NCBI GenBank assembly: GCA_045588165.1
Contig: JAZNDP010000066.1
Coordinates: 1 to 64,000, forward strand
Length of the DNA stretch: 64,000 nt
Direction: 5' to 3'
Source: HGM12713 sp045588165
GTDB taxonomy: Bacteria; Bacillota; Clostridia; Oscillospirales; CAG-272
Shown here: positions 7,597-17,297 of the stretch, in pieces
Position numbering within the stretch: the first letter of the stretch is position 1
Layout: each line of letters starts with the position of its first letter
Notes under the pieces: generated by a model
Databases searched by the model: none
What the model was told of the DNA's origin: nothing
Seen by the model: only the letters and a program-made list of their open reading frames with translations
Program-made: the position numbers and the translations under genes

Positions 7597-8226
7597 TTAT
7601 TCCCACGATCCGCTTTCCACGATATATATGCCGCCCTTGCGTACCGAAATGAGGGCGCAATTGCCCGTGATCTCGTTAGAAACGGCGTACTGAAAGCTTC
7701 GCTCTAAGGTCGCGTTCTTGAGGGGATATTTACAGCCCTCCACGCTGACTCCCCGCGCTCGCTCCGTGAGGGCTAGGAGAGATACGTAGCGGAAGCCGCC
7801 GCGGGCGAGCAGGGTACTGGTGGAGTGGAGAAAGCGCACTCGATTGTGACCGTTGGTGATCACGGCGTGAATCCGTTTTTTATTCAGATCCTCCAGAATG
7901 GCAAGATTGGAGAGGGTGTGATCCAGCCGACCGTCAAGCCCTCCCACGATAATGATCTCACTCGCCCCTTTTTTTACGGCGGTATCCACCGCCAGCTGGG
8001 TGTCGGTAAAATCCTTTTCCGCGGGAACCCGGAGCTTTTCTACCTTTTCCGGAATTTCGCAGTCTCCCAAGGAATCAAAGTCTCCCAGCAGAATGTCGGG
8101 GGTCTCCCCCAAAGCGACGGCGTTTTGGAACCCTCCGTCAGCGGCGATTTTCAGATCGTCCCCCTTGGGATGCTCGGTGATCCGATCGGCAAAGATTTTG
8201 CCGCCCGCATAAATAAACGCTCTCAT
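7597..8226 (-). CDS. thiN: thiamine pyrophosphokinase
   Basis: 209 aa, standard length. It transfers pyrophosphate from ATP to thiamine to make thiamine diphosphate. Motifs are ADGG near the N-terminus, LLGDFDSL, DFTDTQLA and GGLDGRLDHTLSN, which carry the metal- and substrate-binding acids. AAGGAG precedes the ATG by seven bases. It is the last translation-cluster gene in line, 19 bases downstream of rsgA. The intervening rpe gene found in Bacillus is absent. Confidence 0.92.
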   Translation of the reverse strand: MRAFIYAGGKIFADRITEHPKGDDLKIAADGGFQNAVALGETPDILLGDFDSLGDCEIPEKVEKLRVPAEKDFTDTQLAVDTAVKKGASEIIIVGGLDGRLDHTLSNLAILEDLNKKRIHAVITNGHNRVRFLHSTSTLLARGGFRYVSLLALTERARGVSVEGCKYPLKNATLERSFQYAVSNEITGNCALISVRKGGIYIVESGSWE

Positions 8227-8245
8227 ATATGTACTCCTTTATGGA

Positions 8246-9220
8246 TCAATTCCATTTCTTTTTTGCCTTAAGTGTCCCGTAAAGCTCACAAAAGCTTTCG
8301 TGACGGGTGCGAGGGATTTTGCCCTCCTTCACCGCCTCCAGAATGGCGCAGCCGTCCTCCTTGGTATGGGAGCATTTGGTGTATCGACAGTTCCCGATAT
8401 GGGGTACAAACTCACGGAAGGTGGTGGGAAGATCCTCTTTATCAAAGAAATCAAAGCGCTCGAAATCCAGCATAGAAAAGCCGGGGGTGTCGGCAATGTA
8501 ACCGCAGCACGCCTCTTCGGACAGACAGAAGAGCTCCACCTGTCTTGTGGTGTGGCGTCCTCGCTCGATTTTGCGGCTGATCTCCGAGGTGGAGAGCTGA
8601 AGATCGGGAAAGAGGCGATTCATCAGGGTGGACTTTCCGATGCCCGATGCTCCCGCAAAAGCGGCAATTTTGCCGTGGAGAGAGGTTTCGATATAATGAC
8701 GTAGATCGGTGATTCCTTCTTCTTTTTGCGCGCTGGTGACGAAGTAGGTAAAGCCGCAGATCTCGTATGTTTTGCGAAGCCTCTCCGCATAGTCGGGATC
8801 CAGCTCCCGTTTGGTAATGACAATCACAGGCTCGATTCCATTGAATTCGGCAATGGAGAGCAGCTTGTCCGTGGTGGTAAGAATGGGAGTGGGAGATGCC
8901 GTCGCCATGGTGACGAACAGCACGTCCAGATTGGCAAGGGGAGGACGGATCAGCGCGCAGGAACGCTCATGGATGGAATCAATGACCGCTCCTCCACGCT
9001 CTCCCTTGTGGGAGGCTTCGCTCCCCGTCTGCTCGGCAGAATCCGAGAAAAGGACGGTAACCGTGTCGCCGGGGAGAGGGGTGATCCCCTCGTGGCGGAA
9101 GGAGCCGCGGGCGCGGCAAAGAACCTGCTCGCCTACGGGCAGGTGGCAGTCGGTGAGCAGACGGACCGTATACAGTCCGCCTACACCCTTCATAATTTTT
9201 CCGATTGCGGTTTGTTCCAT
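8246..9220 (-). CDS. rsgA: ribosome small subunit-dependent GTPase RsgA
   Basis: 324 aa. RsgA is a late 30S assembly factor. It shows an N-terminal OB fold and a circularly permuted G domain: TKRE at 136-139 (G4) comes before GASGIGKST at 190-198 (G1) and DTPGFS at 244-249 (G3). A C-terminal zinc site is formed by Cys278, Cys283, His285 and Cys291. AAAGGA precedes the ATG. It starts 16 bases after the PASTA-protein gene, the same order as prkC-rsgA in Bacillus. Confidence 0.95.
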   Translation of the reverse strand: MEQTAIGKIMKGVGGLYTVRLLTDCHLPVGEQVLCRARGSFRHEGITPLPGDTVTVLFSDSAEQTGSEASHKGERGGAVIDSIHERSCALIRPPLANLDVLFVTMATASPTPILTTTDKLLSIAEFNGIEPVIVITKRELDPDYAERLRKTYEICGFTYFVTSAQKEEGITDLRHYIETSLHGKIAAFAGASGIGKSTLMNRLFPDLQLSTSEISRKIERGRHTTRQVELFCLSEEACCGYIADTPGFSMLDFERFDFFDKEDLPTTFREFVPHIGNCRYTKCSHTKEDGCAILEAVKEGKIPRTRHESFCELYGTLKAKKKWN

Positions 9221-9236
9221 GAAATCACGTCCTTTT

Positions 9237-10505
9237 TTAAGAGATCACGTAAAGATCCACCGTCACGGTGGAGGAGGTAATGGGAGCGCCGGGGAGTGGA
9301 GATTGGGTCATGACCGTTCCGCGACTTGCCATGCCACTCACGGGATAGACGGCGCCAATCACAAGACCGTATTCCCGAAGTCTCTCCTTTGCCTCCTTGG
9401 CGGTCATGCCGTAGAGATCGGGTACGGTGGGGATGGAATAACGGTCTCCCGCGCTGACGGTAAAGGATACGGTACTTCCGTCCTCCAGCCGCTCTCCCGC
9501 CGCCACGCTTTGGGCGATCACGGTGCCAACGGGCAAAGAGGAGGACTGATAGGTAACGCCTCCCGTTCGCAGAGATGCCGCGCGGAGAAGCGCGTCTGCT
9601 CGCGCCTCGGTCACACCGAAGAGAGAGGGAACCTGACGAAGAAGGATCTCCCTCCCAAGGCTCACCCGAAGAATGACGGAATCTCCCGTTTGGAGGGAGG
9701 AGCCCGAGGCGGGAAGGGTGTCGATCACCTTTCCTCGCGGAACGGTGTCGGAATGCTCTTCCCGTATCTTGGGAAGAATCCCCGCGTTTTGCAAAGAGAG
9801 AACGGCGTCTCGTCTGCTCTGACCCGCCAAGTCCTCCAAGGTGTAGCCCTCCTCGGAGCGGCTGACGGTCAACGTCACGGTACAATAGTCCTTTTTCTGA
9901 TAGAGTCGACGTCTTACCCCTGCGTGGGGTGTTTGGGAGATGACCAGACCGTCGGGAACAAGGTCATTTTTTTCATATTGAATGATCAGATCAATGTAAG
10001 AGTCCTCGTCGGTGAGAACCGCGGAGGGGTCTTTTCCCACAAAATCGGGGATCGTCACACTGCGGTAGGAGCGCCCGTATCCCGCAAAGAGTCCCAGGAG
10101 AACGCCGCCCGCCGCGAGAGCGGTGACCAGAACAGAGGCGCAGAGAGCACCCGAGAGAATGGGAAGCGCGTGGATCGTACCCCCCTTTTTTTTTCTCTTG
10201 AGCCGTCGAAGCAGCTGTCGTGTTCTGTGCCAAAGAAGGCTGGCTCCCGCCTCGATTGCTGTTTGGCAGGTGCGAAGAAAGGCAATCAGCTTCCTGCCAT
10301 GCTTCCTCTTTGTCCGTTTTTTCTTTTGGCGAGGCTCGTCCATATCCCCGAATTCAAAGAGGATCTCCTCTACGGGCTCAGGCAGACGGGTGGCGGCGCG
10401 AAGCGTATCCGCCCCCTTGAGCCGAAACCTTCGGCGACGGGAGGGCAGGGTAGACTCGGAGTTGGGTGAAACGTTTTTTTTCGACACACGGAAACGGTAT
10501 TTCAT
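9237..10505 (-). CDS. kinase-less PASTA-domain membrane protein in the prkC position
   Basis: 422 aa. Residues 1 to about 110 are cytoplasmic and very basic (RRRRFR, KKKRTKRKH, RRLKRKKK). One membrane helix lies at about 111-142. Four PASTA-like repeats follow outside, starting near 148, 217, 287 and 355 with VTIPDFVG, TLEDLAG, VPSLFG and VPDLYG. PASTA repeats bind peptidoglycan fragments or beta-lactams. In Bacillus this place between rlmN and rsgA holds prpC-prkC; here there is no Ser/Thr kinase domain and no phosphatase gene. The ATG at 10505 has AAGGAG nine bases upstream and is chosen over an open frame to 10667. A role in cell-wall sensing or division is inference. Confidence 0.8.
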   Translation of the reverse strand: MKYRFRVSKKNVSPNSESTLPSRRRRFRLKGADTLRAATRLPEPVEEILFEFGDMDEPRQKKKRTKRKHGRKLIAFLRTCQTAIEAGASLLWHRTRQLLRRLKRKKKGGTIHALPILSGALCASVLVTALAAGGVLLGLFAGYGRSYRSVTIPDFVGKDPSAVLTDEDSYIDLIIQYEKNDLVPDGLVISQTPHAGVRRRLYQKKDYCTVTLTVSRSEEGYTLEDLAGQSRRDAVLSLQNAGILPKIREEHSDTVPRGKVIDTLPASGSSLQTGDSVILRVSLGREILLRQVPSLFGVTEARADALLRAASLRTGGVTYQSSSLPVGTVIAQSVAAGERLEDGSTVSFTVSAGDRYSIPTVPDLYGMTAKEAKERLREYGLVIGAVYPVSGMASRGTVMTQSPLPGAPITSSTVTVDLYVIS

Positions 10506-10554
10506 AGGAAAATACTCCTTTTGCGTTATGTAGGTGTCGAAAAAATCTTCTATA

Positions 10555-11625
10555 TTATGATTTGCTTTCCTCCGCGCGCCGCAGCTGTCCGCAGGAGGCG
10601 TTGATGTCCGAGCCGAGACGGCGACGGACGGTGGCTCGGATCCCTTTTTTCTCCAAGGCGGCGGCAAATGCCGCGACAGCCTTCTTGTCCGAGGCGGAGA
10701 AGCCTGTTTCGCTGACGGGGTTGACGGGAATCAGATTGACGTGTATGGGGAAGGAGCCATGATCGGCGGGAGAGCGGAGACTGCCGTTGAGAAGCCTTGC
10801 CAGACGTAGGGCGGCATCAGGGGAGTCGTTCTTTCCCGCGATGAGCGTATATTCAAAGGAGATCCTTCTGCCGGTGGCGCGGTAATAGTCGCGACAGCTC
10901 GTCAGAAGCCGATCGATATTCCATTTTTTATTGACGGGCATAATGGTATTTCTCGTCTCGTCATCCGAGGCGTGAAGAGAGATAGACAGAGTGATGGGAA
11001 AATTCTCTTTCGCCAGACGGTCGATCTTGTCACACAGACCGCAGGTGGAGAGAGAAATATGGCGATATCCGATATTCAGCCCCTTCTCGTGTCCCACCAG
11101 ACGAAGAAATCTTGTGACGTTGTCGTAGTTGTCCAGAGGCTCTCCGATGCCCATCATGACCACGCCGTCGATCCGCTCTCCCGTGTCCTTGGAGGCGGCA
11201 ATGATCTGTCCCAACATTTCCGATGGGGTCAGATCCCGTATCTTGCCTCCAATCGTAGAGGCGCAGAAGGCGCAGCCCATACGACAGCCCACCTGGGAGG
11301 AGATACAAATGGTGGTTCCGTGCTTGTAGCGCATCACCACGCTCTCCACGCAGTTGCCGTCCCTCAGGGCAAAGAGGTATTTGACGGTTCCGTCCAGTGC
11401 CGAGACCAGCTTGCGTCGGATGGTAGGCAGATAAAAGTAGGCGCGTTCCTTCAGCTTTGCCACGGTTGTCTTTCCTACGTTGGTCATCTCCTCGGGGGAG
11501 ATACCCCGATGAAGCTGGACAAACAGTTGCTGCGCTCGGTATTTGGGTTCTCCAAGAGAGACCACAAGCTCTTCCAGCTCCTCGGGCAGGAGCGACAGCA
11601 GGTCAATTTTTTCGGTGGTGCTCAT
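10555..11625 (-). CDS. rlmN: dual-specificity 23S rRNA/tRNA adenine C2-methyltransferase
   Basis: 356 aa. A radical SAM enzyme that methylates A2503 of 23S rRNA and A37 of some tRNAs. The cluster ligands are Cys114, Cys118 and Cys121 in CRMGCAFC. The conserved GIGEPLDN segment and a C-terminal NASCGQLR with the methyl-carrying Cys are present. It lies between rsmB and the PASTA protein in the large operon. Confidence 0.95.
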   Translation of the reverse strand: MSTTEKIDLLSLLPEELEELVVSLGEPKYRAQQLFVQLHRGISPEEMTNVGKTTVAKLKERAYFYLPTIRRKLVSALDGTVKYLFALRDGNCVESVVMRYKHGTTICISSQVGCRMGCAFCASTIGGKIRDLTPSEMLGQIIAASKDTGERIDGVVMMGIGEPLDNYDNVTRFLRLVGHEKGLNIGYRHISLSTCGLCDKIDRLAKENFPITLSISLHASDDETRNTIMPVNKKWNIDRLLTSCRDYYRATGRRISFEYTLIAGKNDSPDAALRLARLLNGSLRSPADHGSFPIHVNLIPVNPVSETGFSASDKKAVAAFAAALEKKGIRATVRRRLGSDINASCGQLRRAEESKS

Positions 11626-11652
11626 ATCGGTATCGCTCCTTTCATAAAAGCG

Positions 11653-12939
11653 TCATTTTCTGGTCAGCTTCGCGATAAAGAAGCCGTCGGTGGGGGCCTG
11701 ATCGGGCAGAAGGGTCAGGTATCCCTTGTTTGCCGCAATTCCGCCCACGGAAAAGGGAACGAGGGAAAAGTCGGGATGGCTCGTCAGAAACCGTTCCACG
11801 TTTCCTTCGTTTTCCTCTGGAAGAATGGTACAGGTGGAGTAGACCAGCGTGCCTCCGTTTTTTACGTATCGGCAGGCGTTTTCCAGAATTGCCAGTTGAA
11901 TGTCGGGCAGGGCAGAGGAGGCGGCGGGGTCTTTGTAACGAAGCTCGGGCTTTTTGCCGAGCACTCCGAAGCCGGAGCAGGGAACGTCACACAGAACGCG
12001 GTCGGCTTTTCCTTCCATTTCGGGTAGAAAATTCCTTCCGTCACGGACGGAGGGGGTAATGATAGTAATACCCAATCTCCTCGCTCCCGATTCGATCAGA
12101 GGGAGCTTTTTTTCGTGAAGATCGTAGGAGAGGACGACTCCCGCGTTTTTCATACGGATTGCCGAGCCAAAGCTCTTGGAGCCGGGGCAGGCGCAAATAT
12201 CCATTATCGTTTCTCCCTCTCGCGCGTCCAATACCTCTACGCAGAGCTGGGAGGCTTCGTCCTGAACGAAGAAAAAGCCCTCCTCAAAACCGTACAGCTC
12301 CCGTACTGATCCTCGTACCGACAGACCGTTCGGCGCGTGGAGGGTGGGGAGCGATCCGGGAATTTCTTTTGCCAGATTCTCACGGGAGATTTTCAGGGTG
12401 TTGACCGAAAGGGTGGTTCCCCCGTGATTCGAAAAGCTTTTCAGAATCGATTCGGCGCGGTCCGCGCCGTATACGGCGATCAGCTTCTGACAAAGAGGGA
12501 GACAGACCGAGCAGGCAACCGAGAGATACCTTGCCTCGTCCTCGGCGCGGTCGGGGAGTGTTGTGGCGGGTGCCCGTGTCGCTGCCCGCAGAACGGCGTT
12601 GACAAAGCCGGAGGTTTTTCTCGAAACCAAGGAAACGGTTTCGCTGACGGCGGCGTGAGGGGGGATCCGATCCAAAAAGAGAAGCTGATACAGCCCCAGA
12701 CGCAAAGCGGTCTTGACGGAGAGATCCAGCTCCGATGCGGGACGGCTTGAGAGCCGGTCGATCTGGAAATCCAGCGTGATTCGCCGCTCGGTTACGCCGT
12801 AAACCAAGGTGGCGGCAAGAGAACGGTCGGCGCCGTCAAGCCCACTGTGAGACAGGGCGTGATCCAAAGCAATATTTAAGAATTGATCGTTGGTTTCGAT
12901 CCGTTGCAAAAGATCGAACGCAAGGCGTCTTGCCGTCAT
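11653..12939 (-). CDS. rsmB: 16S rRNA m5C967 methyltransferase
   Basis: 428 aa. The N-terminal part is an RNA-binding NusB-like domain (about 1-140). The methyltransferase domain has CACPGSKS as the SAM motif, DVPCSGFG (motif IV Cys) and YSTCTI (motif VI catalytic Cys). The frame extends to 13077, but the ATG at 12939 has AGGAG upstream and starts the typical N-terminus TARRLAFDLL. The fmt gene ends 23 bases upstream. Confidence 0.94.
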   Translation of the reverse strand: MTARRLAFDLLQRIETNDQFLNIALDHALSHSGLDGADRSLAATLVYGVTERRITLDFQIDRLSSRPASELDLSVKTALRLGLYQLLFLDRIPPHAAVSETVSLVSRKTSGFVNAVLRAATRAPATTLPDRAEDEARYLSVACSVCLPLCQKLIAVYGADRAESILKSFSNHGGTTLSVNTLKISRENLAKEIPGSLPTLHAPNGLSVRGSVRELYGFEEGFFFVQDEASQLCVEVLDAREGETIMDICACPGSKSFGSAIRMKNAGVVLSYDLHEKKLPLIESGARRLGITIITPSVRDGRNFLPEMEGKADRVLCDVPCSGFGVLGKKPELRYKDPAASSALPDIQLAILENACRYVKNGGTLVYSTCTILPEENEGNVERFLTSHPDFSLVPFSVGGIAANKGYLTLLPDQAPTDGFFIAKLTRK

Positions 12940-12962
12940 AAGTCGCTCCTGTTCTGAAAAGT

Positions 12963-13895
12963 TTATTTTAGGATATCTCCTACGGCAACCTTTCTGCCGC
13001 GGATAAAATCGGTTGCAGCCATGCGGGATTTTCCCTCGGGCAGAACGCCTGTCAGGAGGACCGATCCGCGGCGGCAAGCAACGGTAATTCCTCCCTCCAG
13101 AGAGAGAACCTCACCGGGGGTATCGTGTGCCGTATCGGTATTCACCAGACGGGACTCTGTTACCTTCAAGAGCTTTCCGTCTGCGGTGTGAGTAAAGGAA
13201 AGGGGAATGGGAGACAGACCGCGAATCCGGTCGTGTACTTCCTTGGCGTCACGGTCAAAATTCAGGGCGCAGTCCTCTTTGGTGATCTTTGCCGCGTAGG
13301 TTGCGAGAGCCTCATCTTGGGGAATTCGTTGCACGTCTCCCGTCTCCAGTCCGCCCAGCGTGCGGACGATCATAGAAGCGCCCAGCTCTCCCAGCTTATC
13401 GTGAATGGTCTCAAAATTATCATTTTCCTCAATGGCAATCTCTTCCTTGAGAAGCATGTCGCCCGTGTCCAGCCCTACGTCCATATACATGGTGGTAATG
13501 CCGGTTTTTGCCTTGCCATCCAGAATTGCCCGTTGCATGGGGGCGGCTCCCCGATATTCGGGAAGCAGAGAGCCGTGGACGTTGATACAGCCAAATCGGG
13601 GATAACGGAGTACAGACTCCGGCAGGATCTTGCCAAAGGCAACCACCACGATCACCTCGGGATCCAGCTGCCGCAAAAGCTCGGCAAAGGCATCGTCCTT
13701 GAGGGTGGCGGGCTGATATACGGGGATTCCTTCCTTTTGCGCCGCCACCTTTACGGGGGGCGGAGTCATGGTGTATCCTCTTCCGCGGGGCTTATCGGGC
13801 TGTGTAATGACCGCCACGATCTCGTGTCCCGCCTCGATCAAGGCGCGCAGAGAGAAGACCGCGAAATCAGGGGTGCCCATAAATACAAGCTTCAT
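12963..13895 (-). CDS. fmt: methionyl-tRNA formyltransferase
   Basis: 310 aa, standard length. It formylates initiator Met-tRNA using 10-formyl-tetrahydrofolate. The N-terminus MKLVFMGTPDFAV is diagnostic, and HGSLLPEYRGAAP carries the catalytic His. The C-terminal OB-like domain binds the tRNA. It is preceded by def, forming the common def-fmt pair for adding and removing the formyl group. Confidence 0.96.
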   Translation of the reverse strand: MKLVFMGTPDFAVFSLRALIEAGHEIVAVITQPDKPRGRGYTMTPPPVKVAAQKEGIPVYQPATLKDDAFAELLRQLDPEVIVVVAFGKILPESVLRYPRFGCINVHGSLLPEYRGAAPMQRAILDGKAKTGITTMYMDVGLDTGDMLLKEEIAIEENDNFETIHDKLGELGASMIVRTLGGLETGDVQRIPQDEALATYAAKITKEDCALNFDRDAKEVHDRIRGLSPIPLSFTHTADGKLLKVTESRLVNTDTAHDTPGEVLSLEGGITVACRRGSVLLTGVLPEGKSRMAATDFIRGRKVAVGDILK

Positions 13896-13916
13896 TTTTT
13901 ACTCCTTTCGCGGCGC

Positions 13917-14375
13917 TTAGTTGGAATCCAGCATCCGAATGGCGCAGTCGATGTAGAGCTTTCCGTCCAGATGGTCGATCTCGTGACAGAATGCCTTAGC
14001 GAGAAGTCCGGAGCCGGTGATATCGAAGGTCTCGCCTTTGCGGTTCATTGCCCGAACCGTTACGTGCATGGGACGGCGTGTGATGCCCCATCTGCCGGGG
14101 ACTGACAGACAGCCCTCCTCGCTTTCCTGCTCGCCGGAAAAGGCGATGATCTTGGGGTTGATCAGTTCGATCAGACCCTCGTCGGGGGTCTCGATGACCA
14201 CGATTCTTCGCAGAACGCCTACCTGGGGGGCGGCAAGACCTACTCCGTCAGCGGCGCGCATGGTCTCAACCATGTCGTCCAGCAGAGTCAGAACGCGGGG
14301 AGTAATGCAATCTACAGGGCGGCACACCTTGCGAAGAGCGCTGTCGCCAACCTTTACTATTTTTAATTTTGCCAT
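13917..14375 (-). CDS. def: peptide deformylase
   Basis: 152 aa. A metallohydrolase that removes the N-formyl group from nascent proteins. All three motifs are present: GVGLAAPQVG, EEGCLSVPG with the metal Cys, and CHEIDHLDG with the HExxH metal site. AAAGGAG precedes the ATG. It lies between priA and fmt. Confidence 0.96.
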   Translation of the reverse strand: MAKLKIVKVGDSALRKVCRPVDCITPRVLTLLDDMVETMRAADGVGLAAPQVGVLRRIVVIETPDEGLIELINPKIIAFSGEQESEEGCLSVPGRWGITRRPMHVTVRAMNRKGETFDITGSGLLAKAFCHEIDHLDGKLYIDCAIRMLDSN

Positions 14376-14397
14376 GATAGTCTCCTTTTCGTTTTCA

Positions 14398-16896
14398 TCA
14401 TAATGAGGAGGGGTTAAAATCCACGGAGAGGGTCAAGCCCTTTCCGGCGGATCCCGAGAAAAAGCGCAAAAGCTCGTCAAACAAAGCGCGGCTGCGCTTG
14501 TTGAGACGGCATTTGATCACCATTCTCATGCGGAATTTGTTTTCCACCTTGTAAACGGGAGCCTCGAAGGGACCGTAGGTCACCATGGGAACGTCCCGAT
14601 AGTCTCCCTCTAAAAATTCTTTCATTTTTTCGGACAAAACAGCCGAAGCGCGCATCAGCTCAATTTCCTCGGAAGAGGTGAGCATCAGAGAAACAATGTC
14701 GCAGAAGGGCGGAAATACCAGAGCCTTCCGCAGACGGATCTCGGCGTTATAGAATGCTTCGAAATCCTGAGAGCTGGCAAGACGAATACACTCGTGGTCG
14801 GGGTTGTTGGTCTGAATGATCGCTTCTCCCGCCTTATCGGACCGTCCCGCCCGTCCTATCACCTGAGTCAGCATCGCGAAGGTGCGCTCTGCCGCCCGAT
14901 AGTCGTTGAGATAGAGGGACGCGTCTGCCAGAAGAACGCCCACCAGTGTCACGTCGGGGAAGTCGTGTCCCTTGGTAACCATCTGGGTACCGAGAAGCAC
15001 GTCTGCCTCGTGTCGGCGGAATTTTCCAAGCATCTCCTCATAGGAATATCGGGAGGAGGTGGTGTCGGTATCCATTCTCAAAATTGAGGCGTCGGGTAAG
15101 AGCTCGGACAGCTCCTGCTCTACCCGTTGCGTTCCAAATCCCATACGCGAGAGATGTGGACTCTCACAGGAAGGGCAGACCGTGGGAAGGGGGGCGCGAC
15201 GACCGCACCAATGACAGCGAAGCTCTCCCTTTTCGTAGGAATTGCCCAGGGTATGATAGGTCATGGAAACACTGCAGGTGGGACAGCGAACCGCCTCTCC
15301 GCAGCTCCGACAGCTAATGAAATTATTATAACCGCGACGGTTCAAAAACAGAATGGATTGGTTGCTCTGTCCACGGTTTTTCACCAGTCGCTCGCAGAGC
15401 AGCGTGCCCAGCGGGGAGACCACTCCCGCGGCAGAATCCTCCCGCATGTCGGCAATGGTGACACGGGGGAGAGAAGCGCCGCCATATCGGTGCTTCAAGG
15501 AGATTAGCGTGTACGTCCCTTCTTTTGCTTTGTAGTAGCTTTCAAAAGATGGGGTAGCAGATGCCAGAAGCATCAGCGCCTTGTGATGGGCGCAACGGAA
15601 TCGGGCGATGTCTCTGGCGTGATATTTTGGGTTCATGTCGGATTTGTAGGTGTGCTCCTGCTCTTCATCCATGATGACCAGTCCCAGATCCTCCAACGGC
15701 GCAAATATGGCAGACCGCGTACCAATGACAACGTCTGCGCCGCCTGCGCGGATGCGGCGGTAGGTGTCCAGCCGTTCTCCCGCGGAGAGACCGGAATGGA
15801 GAATAGCGACACGTTCCCCGTATCGGGAGCAAAAGATAGAAAGGGTCTGCGGGGTCAGGGCAATCTCGGGCAGAAGAAGGATCACGCTTCGGTTTTTCGC
15901 CAACACGTGGTCGATCATTTTCATCATCACCGAGGTCTTTCCGCTTCCCGTTACGCCGTGCAACAGTGCCGCTTTTGCTTCTCCCGAATCGGACAGAGCG
16001 CAAAGGGTGTTGTGAGCGGCGGTCTGTTCCTCGTTGAGTACGACCTCCCGCGCTTCGCTCTGCGGAATCGAAAGAATACTGCGATCCAACGCTTTTTTTG
16101 TTCGGCAAAGGATTCCTTTTCCGCAAAGGGCGGCGATCTGCGCCGCGGTGGCGCCGCAGGCATCCAACAGCGTCCTTTCCTTTATTTCCTCCTCGTCCGA
16201 ATCCAACACGTATCTCAAAATCGAGAGATGATTGGCAGAGCGAAGGCGGATTTCGGAATCGGTTCCCTTCAGAATAGAATCAGCCCTCTCTCTCGGTATG
16301 GCAAGGGAGCAGTAGCTCTCGCTTTTTTGCTCCGTAGTCTTTAAAACGGTTTCCTTAACGATCCAGCCGTCGGTCAGCAACCGCTTCAGCGTTTCCGCGG
16401 TGGCGGGACCGAAACGAAGCTTCAGCAGCTCCTGTCCGGCGCTTCCTTTTTTGCGAATATAGTCAAAAATAAGGGTGGCAAGAGGATCAAGTTTTTTGAG
16501 CCTGTCCTGATTCTCCTCGACACCCTGTCGGGGCAGATAGCGCTCCTCCTGCCGTGCCAACGCAGAGATGGGCACCATGGCGCGAACGGCGTCGCCCACG
16601 GTGCAAAGAGTCTGCTCCTTCATGAAAAAGCAGAGTTTCAGCATCTCCTCGTTCAGAGAGAGGAGGGAAGGATCGCACACCGAAAAGATCGGCTTGCAGC
16701 CGATCTTTTCGTTATCCGGTTTTTCTTTTAGCGATACCACAAGACCCGTCCGCTTCCGATTTCCCGTTCCAAAGGGAACGGTGACGAAATTTCCGACCGC
16801 GATCCGCTCCCGAAGGTCGGGGGGGATAAAGTAATCAAAGGGGCGGTCGATACAGTAGGGGCTGTCCAGCAGATGTACGCCTGCGTATTCCGGCAT
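14398..16896 (-). CDS. priA: primosomal replication-restart helicase PriA
   Basis: 832 aa. A 3'-to-5' DNA helicase that reloads the replisome at stalled forks. The Walker A motif is GVTGSGKT and the Walker B box is DEEQ. A Cys-rich zinc-binding insert (SCRSCGEAVRCPTC, CHWCGRRAPLPTVCPSC) is complete. The ATG at 16896 follows GGAGG with good spacing; the longer open frame to 17025 adds a sequence without family features. coaBC, which lies between rpoZ and priA in Bacillus, is missing here. Confidence 0.95.
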   Translation of the reverse strand: MPEYAGVHLLDSPYCIDRPFDYFIPPDLRERIAVGNFVTVPFGTGNRKRTGLVVSLKEKPDNEKIGCKPIFSVCDPSLLSLNEEMLKLCFFMKEQTLCTVGDAVRAMVPISALARQEERYLPRQGVEENQDRLKKLDPLATLIFDYIRKKGSAGQELLKLRFGPATAETLKRLLTDGWIVKETVLKTTEQKSESYCSLAIPRERADSILKGTDSEIRLRSANHLSILRYVLDSDEEEIKERTLLDACGATAAQIAALCGKGILCRTKKALDRSILSIPQSEAREVVLNEEQTAAHNTLCALSDSGEAKAALLHGVTGSGKTSVMMKMIDHVLAKNRSVILLLPEIALTPQTLSIFCSRYGERVAILHSGLSAGERLDTYRRIRAGGADVVIGTRSAIFAPLEDLGLVIMDEEQEHTYKSDMNPKYHARDIARFRCAHHKALMLLASATPSFESYYKAKEGTYTLISLKHRYGGASLPRVTIADMREDSAAGVVSPLGTLLCERLVKNRGQSNQSILFLNRRGYNNFISCRSCGEAVRCPTCSVSMTYHTLGNSYEKGELRCHWCGRRAPLPTVCPSCESPHLSRMGFGTQRVEQELSELLPDASILRMDTDTTSSRYSYEEMLGKFRRHEADVLLGTQMVTKGHDFPDVTLVGVLLADASLYLNDYRAAERTFAMLTQVIGRAGRSDKAGEAIIQTNNPDHECIRLASSQDFEAFYNAEIRLRKALVFPPFCDIVSLMLTSSEEIELMRASAVLSEKMKEFLEGDYRDVPMVTYGPFEAPVYKVENKFRMRMVIKCRLNKRSRALFDELLRFFSGSAGKGLTLSVDFNPSSL

Positions 16897-16933
16897 ATCC
16901 GGTCCTCCGACAGTAGTAATGGTAAAGAGAGAG

Positions 16934-17257
16934 TTACGCCTCTGAGGACTCAGCGTTCTCGGAATCCTCGGTCTCCGCGGCGGGAAGCTCTTCTTCCTCC
17001 TTGTGAACGATCTGATACTCCCCACTGTGGATACGGGTGATGGCGTTTTTCACTGCCTTCTCATCCCGATATTCCTTGTTGATCATGCTGATCAGATTGC
17101 GATCGGTGTCCTTGTTGCCGGTTGCCGCTTTCTCCGCTGCCTCGCGCTGTCTGACGTACTCGTCGGTGATAAGACGGGCGCACTTGGCGGTAGCGAGAGC
17201 CAGCTCGTAGCGGTTGAATTCGTCTCGGGTCAGTTCCTTAATGGTGGGGTAAAGCAT
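16934..17257 (-). CDS. rpoZ: RNA polymerase omega subunit
   Basis: 107 aa. Omega helps fold and assemble beta'. The N-terminal half shows the conserved region NRYELALATAKCARLI. The C-terminal tail is acidic and low in complexity. AAGGAG lies upstream of the ATG at 17257, whereas the open frame to 17434 reads through the upstream gene's leader. It lies between gmk and priA, its usual place. Confidence 0.9.
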   Translation of the reverse strand: MLYPTIKELTRDEFNRYELALATAKCARLITDEYVRQREAAEKAATGNKDTDRNLISMINKEYRDEKAVKNAITRIHSGEYQIVHKEEEELPAAETEDSENAESSEA

Positions 17258-17297
17258 AGTTTGTTCTCCTTGTTTCTGTATTTCGTTAAAATGTTGA

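Noticed and set aside
8811..10469. 552-codon open frame on the plus strand
   Set aside because: Antisense to rsgA and the PASTA gene, both of which have clear motifs and Shine-Dalgarno sites.
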